Source: a virus. From it: a stretch of DNA of 39,828 nucleotides. Below the pieces are notes generated by a model. That model had not been told where the DNA came from, did not search any database, and was given only the letters and a program-made list of their open reading frames with translations. Shown here one piece after another: positions 37,026 through 39,828 of this stretch. The first letter of the stretch is position 1. Each line of letters opens with the position of its first letter. Both the position numbers and the translations under genes were made by a program. The DNA lies in the IMG/VR virus record IMGVR_UViG_3300017756_000036, positions 1 to 39,828 of that record, one strand, 5' to 3'.

Positions 37026-38987
37026 TCAACCAAAAACAATTGCCATAGCAATTGCTTTTCCTGTAGGCACACCGGGATTAGTGACCCAACTTGTGTTTCC
37101 TGATCCGTCTGTTTTTAAAATTTGATCTGAAGAACCGTTTGAAGGCGGTAATCTAAAATTTACATTTCCGCTGTAAAGTGAATGTGGAGGTGCGGCTAAT
37201 GTTACTTTATGTGCATTGCTTACCTCACAATACATGTCGATCTTTGCAGGATTCCCGGTTCCTGTTCGCATCTGAATATAACCGTCAGTTAACGAAACAC
37301 CGGAACTCGATCCGTTACCTCCAAAATTAACTTGTCCTACAAAAGATCCACCTGAAGCTTTTGAAACTGTGTCTGCAACTGTGAACGATTTCCACGCAAT
37401 GATTACAATAACGTCTGAAGTTGATGCGGCTGAACTTAGTACTAAAGATGTTCCGTTTGTTGCAGTAAACGCACTTTCATCAACTCTTACTCCGTTTTTA
37501 AAAACATTAATATTTCCTGCGAGGTAACTTAATGTTGATGAATTTGCATCAGATCCTGTAAATGTTGTTTGACCACTTGTTGCAACAAATTTAAATAAAT
37601 TAAATGAAGTTGACCCTGCGGCTGATGCGGCAACCCAAGTTGCTCCGTCATATACCCGCATTTCATTGTCTGATGTATTGAAATACAACATCCCGGTAGC
37701 AAGCGCATCTCCGTCATTATCTGTAGCGGGTCCGTCTATTGTAGAGTTGAATGCACCAAATACCCCTTGACCTGTAAACGTCAACGCAACCGCAGATCCT
37801 GCGGCTGACATATTCTCACTGATTACAATTGTTGATCCGTTGACTGAAAGCACATTTGCATCGGCAGGGATTCCTGATCCGGTTACTTCTTGTCCTACTT
37901 CAATAGTCCCGGATGTGCTTGCTAATGTGATTGACGATGAATTGACAGTCCAAGTGCCGTTTGCAGTCCCGCTTGAAGCAGTATCGGTGTCAGCCATTTT
38001 GCCAAGAAACGTATCAGCAAAATTTTCATATACATTTGAAACTGCCGCCGCTGAGTTTTTTGCGGCTAATGCTGAAGCTGATGCCGCATTTGCGTGATAT
38101 AACGCAGAGTACGATGCATTATCAACTGTTCCTGTAGTGTAAGTGGCCCAATCTTTAGCAGATCCACCATTTGCCTGTCCTCTTCTCTGAATACCAACTG
38201 CATATTCTTTTGCAGAGTATTCACTTGTATCTACCGAACTTGCCGTTTCTGTGGCCCATTCTTTTGCCGCACCACGGTTTGATGTATCTGTTACCCCTGT
38301 TCCACCAACAGCCCAAGCTTTTGATGAGTAGTCTGACCCTGTTACTGCACCGTCTACTTTTACAGCGTACGATTTACTACTCGTTGTCGATGTTCCTACT
38401 GCATATTCTTTTGCAGAAAAATCTGATGAAGCTACTTGTGAAGAAGTTTTGACAGCCCAATCTTTTGCAGATCCTATATCGTTTGATGTATCTTGAGCAT
38501 ATGCCTTTGAAGAATAGTCTGAAGATGCGACCTGCGCTGATCCTGCTTTGACAGCCCAATCTTTTGCTGAACCAATATTTGCATCTGTATCGGTTGCCCA
38601 CTCTTTTGCGGAATAGCCTAAGTTCGCATTGTTTGCATCATTGGTGACTTGACCGTCAGTTTTCTGCGCCCAATCTTGAGACTTTTCCTGATAATGTTTT
38701 GAACTGTATGCAGTATTTCCAAAAGAATCTGTAAGAAGAGTGTGTTTTGCAGTAATTGCATAAAGCGCAGAATCTTCAACGGATACAAATAAATTCCAAT
38801 ATGCTGTATTAGTCGGGAGAATTGTTCCTGCGGTGTGAGCAACTGTACAAAAATAGACGTTGCCGTTTACTGCATATTTAATTAAATCACGGAAGTTGTA
38901 TTGTGTTCCTGATGCCCAAGTTTGCCGCCAAGTTAAACCTGTCGGTCCTGCGGGGCCGGGGGTTGTGACTGTAACTTTATTTGCCAT
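37026..38987 (-). CDS. main tail fibre with KEWA repeats, 653 aa
   Basis: A 653-residue fibre. N-terminal ANKVTVTTPGPAGPTGLTW leads into a RDLIKYAVNGNVYFC-type domain. From about residue 100 to 300 there are roughly eleven copies of a short unit around SAKEWA/SAKDWA/SSKAYA, spaced about 15-20 residues, which should form a long trimeric coiled or helical stalk. The C-terminal half is beta-rich (Ser/Thr/Gly), with MLYFNTSDNEMRVYDGATW and DQILKTDGSGNTSWV turns known from phage fibres. It is the probable primary receptor-binding fibre. Repeats are visible at DNA level at about 38110-38680. Confidence 0.78.
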   Translation of the reverse strand: MANKVTVTTPGPAGPTGLTWRQTWASGTQYNFRDLIKYAVNGNVYFCTVAHTAGTILPTNTAYWNLFVSVEDSALYAITAKHTLLTDSFGNTAYSSKHYQEKSQDWAQKTDGQVTNDANNANLGYSAKEWATDTDANIGSAKDWAVKAGSAQVASSDYSSKAYAQDTSNDIGSAKDWAVKTSSQVASSDFSAKEYAVGTSTTSSKSYAVKVDGAVTGSDYSSKAWAVGGTGVTDTSNRGAAKEWATETASSVDTSEYSAKEYAVGIQRRGQANGGSAKDWATYTTGTVDNASYSALYHANAASASALAAKNSAAAVSNVYENFADTFLGKMADTDTASSGTANGTWTVNSSSITLASTSGTIEVGQEVTGSGIPADANVLSVNGSTIVISENMSAAGSAVALTFTGQGVFGAFNSTIDGPATDNDGDALATGMLYFNTSDNEMRVYDGATWVAASAAGSTSFNLFKFVATSGQTTFTGSDANSSTLSYLAGNINVFKNGVRVDESAFTATNGTSLVLSSAASTSDVIVIIAWKSFTVADTVSKASGGSFVGQVNFGGNGSSSGVSLTDGYIQMRTGTGNPAKIDMYCEVSNAHKVTLAAPPHSLYSGNVNFRLPPSNGSSDQILKTDGSGNTSWVTNPGVPTGKAIAMAIVFG

Positions 38988-39337
38988 TACTTTGTAAACT
39001 CTTTTATAAGTTTAACTGACCCTCTTAATACTTTTGATACCGTAGCCGAAGACGAAACGACTTCAAGATCATAAAATGCTGTTTCAAAATCTAGATTAAC
39101 TGTATCGCCTGCACTTAAAGTAAGTACGATATTCGGATCTACTGCGCCTAATGCAATTCTTCCGTTTGTATTTGTTAATTCAATAATACTATTTGCACTA
39201 TCTGATGATTCTCTTATTTGCATTTTGGAAGTAAAAGTACCTAAATCAATCATCAAATCATCAGTATCTTTATACGCAACATTTAAGACAAAATCTGCGC
39301 CTTGTTCTATTTCGATATCATATCTTCCTGCACTCAT
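38987..39337 (-). CDS. virion protein of QGADF type, 116 aa
   Basis: A 116-residue protein beginning with SAGRYDIEIEQGADFVLNVA and containing LTLSAGDTVNLDFETAFYDL and VLRGSVKLIKEFTK. This order matches a small virion protein common next to fibre genes in marine and cyanobacterial podovirus-like phages, as I remember it. It probably adopts a beta-sandwich fold and may connect fibre and tail. Its ATG overlaps the stop of the upstream truncated gene (ATGA) and its stop abuts the ATG of the main fibre. Confidence 0.65.
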   Translation of the reverse strand: MSAGRYDIEIEQGADFVLNVAYKDTDDLMIDLGTFTSKMQIRESSDSANSIIELTNTNGRIALGAVDPNIVLTLSAGDTVNLDFETAFYDLEVVSSSATVSKVLRGSVKLIKEFTK

Positions 39338-39828
39338 CGCATGATCCTCATACTTGTTTCGTTTCTACCGCCACCGTATGAACTTGCATTCGTGCCTTCA
39401 CTTAATCTTGCTTCATTTAAAATTGCATTAAACTTTCCTAAATAAAGCTCAGATTTTTGAGCATCTCTTAAATTCGTTTCTTTCAGATAGGCACGTTGCG
39501 CCGCTCCGTATACCAACGACTCATGCCACTCTGCATCTATGTCAGGCGATGCCGTGTCTGATGTAATTGCAGAGATTCTTTTAACGCCACGAACTGTAAA
39601 GTTTTGAAAAACTTTTGTCGTAGCATCCTTGTCGATGTAGAAGTATTTCGTTTCTTCAGGAAGAGGATAAACCCTGAAGTTTTGCGCCGTACGATGCGAA
39701 ATAATTACTGCCTGTGGTTGGCCTGTGATTTCTCTCCACTTAGGCGTTAATCTTTCGTAAGCCTGAGTACGAGAAAACGGATTTAAAACAAGTCCGTGTT
39801 CACCACGAATTAAATAACGTGACGTTGA
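39334..39828 (-). CDS. neck or head-tail connector-like protein, truncated at window edge
   Basis: The frame is open to the right edge, giving at least 164 residues with the true start outside. Visible text includes RTQAYERLTPKWREITG, a strand segment (QNFRVYPLPEETKYFYIDKD), SDTASPDIDAEWHESLVYGA and a helical C-terminus (LNEARLSEG). An in-frame ATG-like start at 39516 would discard most of this and is not credible. The pattern is like phage gp6/neck-type connectors (DIDAEWHExLVYxAA). It is the first visible late gene, pointing to head genes just beyond the right edge. Confidence 0.6.
   Translation of the reverse strand, partial: STSRYLIRGEHGLVLNPFSRTQAYERLTPKWREITGQPQAVIISHRTAQNFRVYPLPEETKYFYIDKDATTKVFQNFTVRGVKRISAITSDTASPDIDAEWHESLVYGAAQRAYLKETNLRDAQKSELYLGKFNAILNEARLSEGTNASSYGGGRNETSMRIMR

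Noticed and set aside
1-39828. CRISPR array, insertion sequence or transposase
   Set aside because: No regularly spaced repeats with unique spacers, no terminal inverted repeats with a transposase, and no cas genes; the Cas4-like fold at 8627 is a phage recombination nuclease.
1-39828. Circular or complete phage genome
   Set aside because: Genes at both edges are cut and terminase, portal and capsid genes are missing, so the window is a part of a larger genome.

Overview
The window is about 40 kb of a temperate, double-stranded DNA tailed-phage genome (or the same element as a prophage). It has roughly 43% GC by eye. Almost every gene is phage-like. There is a tyrosine integrase beside a partial tRNA-Asn 3' end that looks like attP, a CI/Cro-type regulator, a replication/recombination module, and a long run of virion and tail-fibre genes. 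Terminase, portal, major capsid protein and DNA polymerase are absent, so the genome continues beyond at least one edge, most likely the right one, where a virion gene is cut. Several small virion-gene families (basic DUF6321- and DUF5872-like proteins, KEWA-repeat fibres, MVVxGP mini-fibres) are typical in my experience of marine podovirus-like phages. A lipoprotein and two murein hydrolases fit a Gram-negative host. Host and morphology are inference.

Layout. Positions 1-1645 (+) hold a rightward cluster of small unknown early-type genes, one of them a two-CxxC zinc-ribbon peptide. Positions 1646-1989 are an AT-rich, repeat-rich gap between convergent units and a candidate origin or regulatory switch. 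Positions 1990-9711 (-) form a tightly overlapping replication/recombination operon: FeS RecB/Cas4-like nuclease, Sak4-like ATPase, DUF669-like SSB candidate, RusA resolvase, two further PD-(D/E)XK-like proteins and a PrimPol-helicase. Positions 9712-10190 are a divergent control region with palindromes. Positions 10191-11955 (+) carry an XRE regulator, an unknown gene and the integrase, followed by attP (about 11986-12032) flanked by repeated GGACAA motifs.

Positions 12106-39828 (-) form one long leftward late region. Read in transcription order from the right edge it contains a truncated neck-like gene, a KEWA-repeat tail fibre, many short adhesin or fibre paralogues, a holin/lysin cassette with an M15 peptidase, a collar-domain fibre, a 932-aa tail protein, an S74-chaperone protein, a lipoprotein, a 1057-aa coiled-coil protein, four small very basic proteins, a 2491-aa polyvalent protein, and a SleB-type hydrolase with no canonical start codon.

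How the parts could work together: the 1057-aa protein, the basic proteins and the giant polyvalent protein look like virion cargo delivered with the DNA. The leftward early operon then replicates and recombines the genome without an encoded polymerase in this window. The regulators and integrase decide lysogeny at a tRNA-Asn gene, and the two lysins plus membrane proteins end the cycle. The most unusual pieces are the giant polyvalent protein with its basic-protein entourage, the start-less SleB gene, the switch-like inverted repeats at 1654-1753, the GC-rich structured gap at 7148-7342, and the decayed duplicate gene ends between fibre cassettes.
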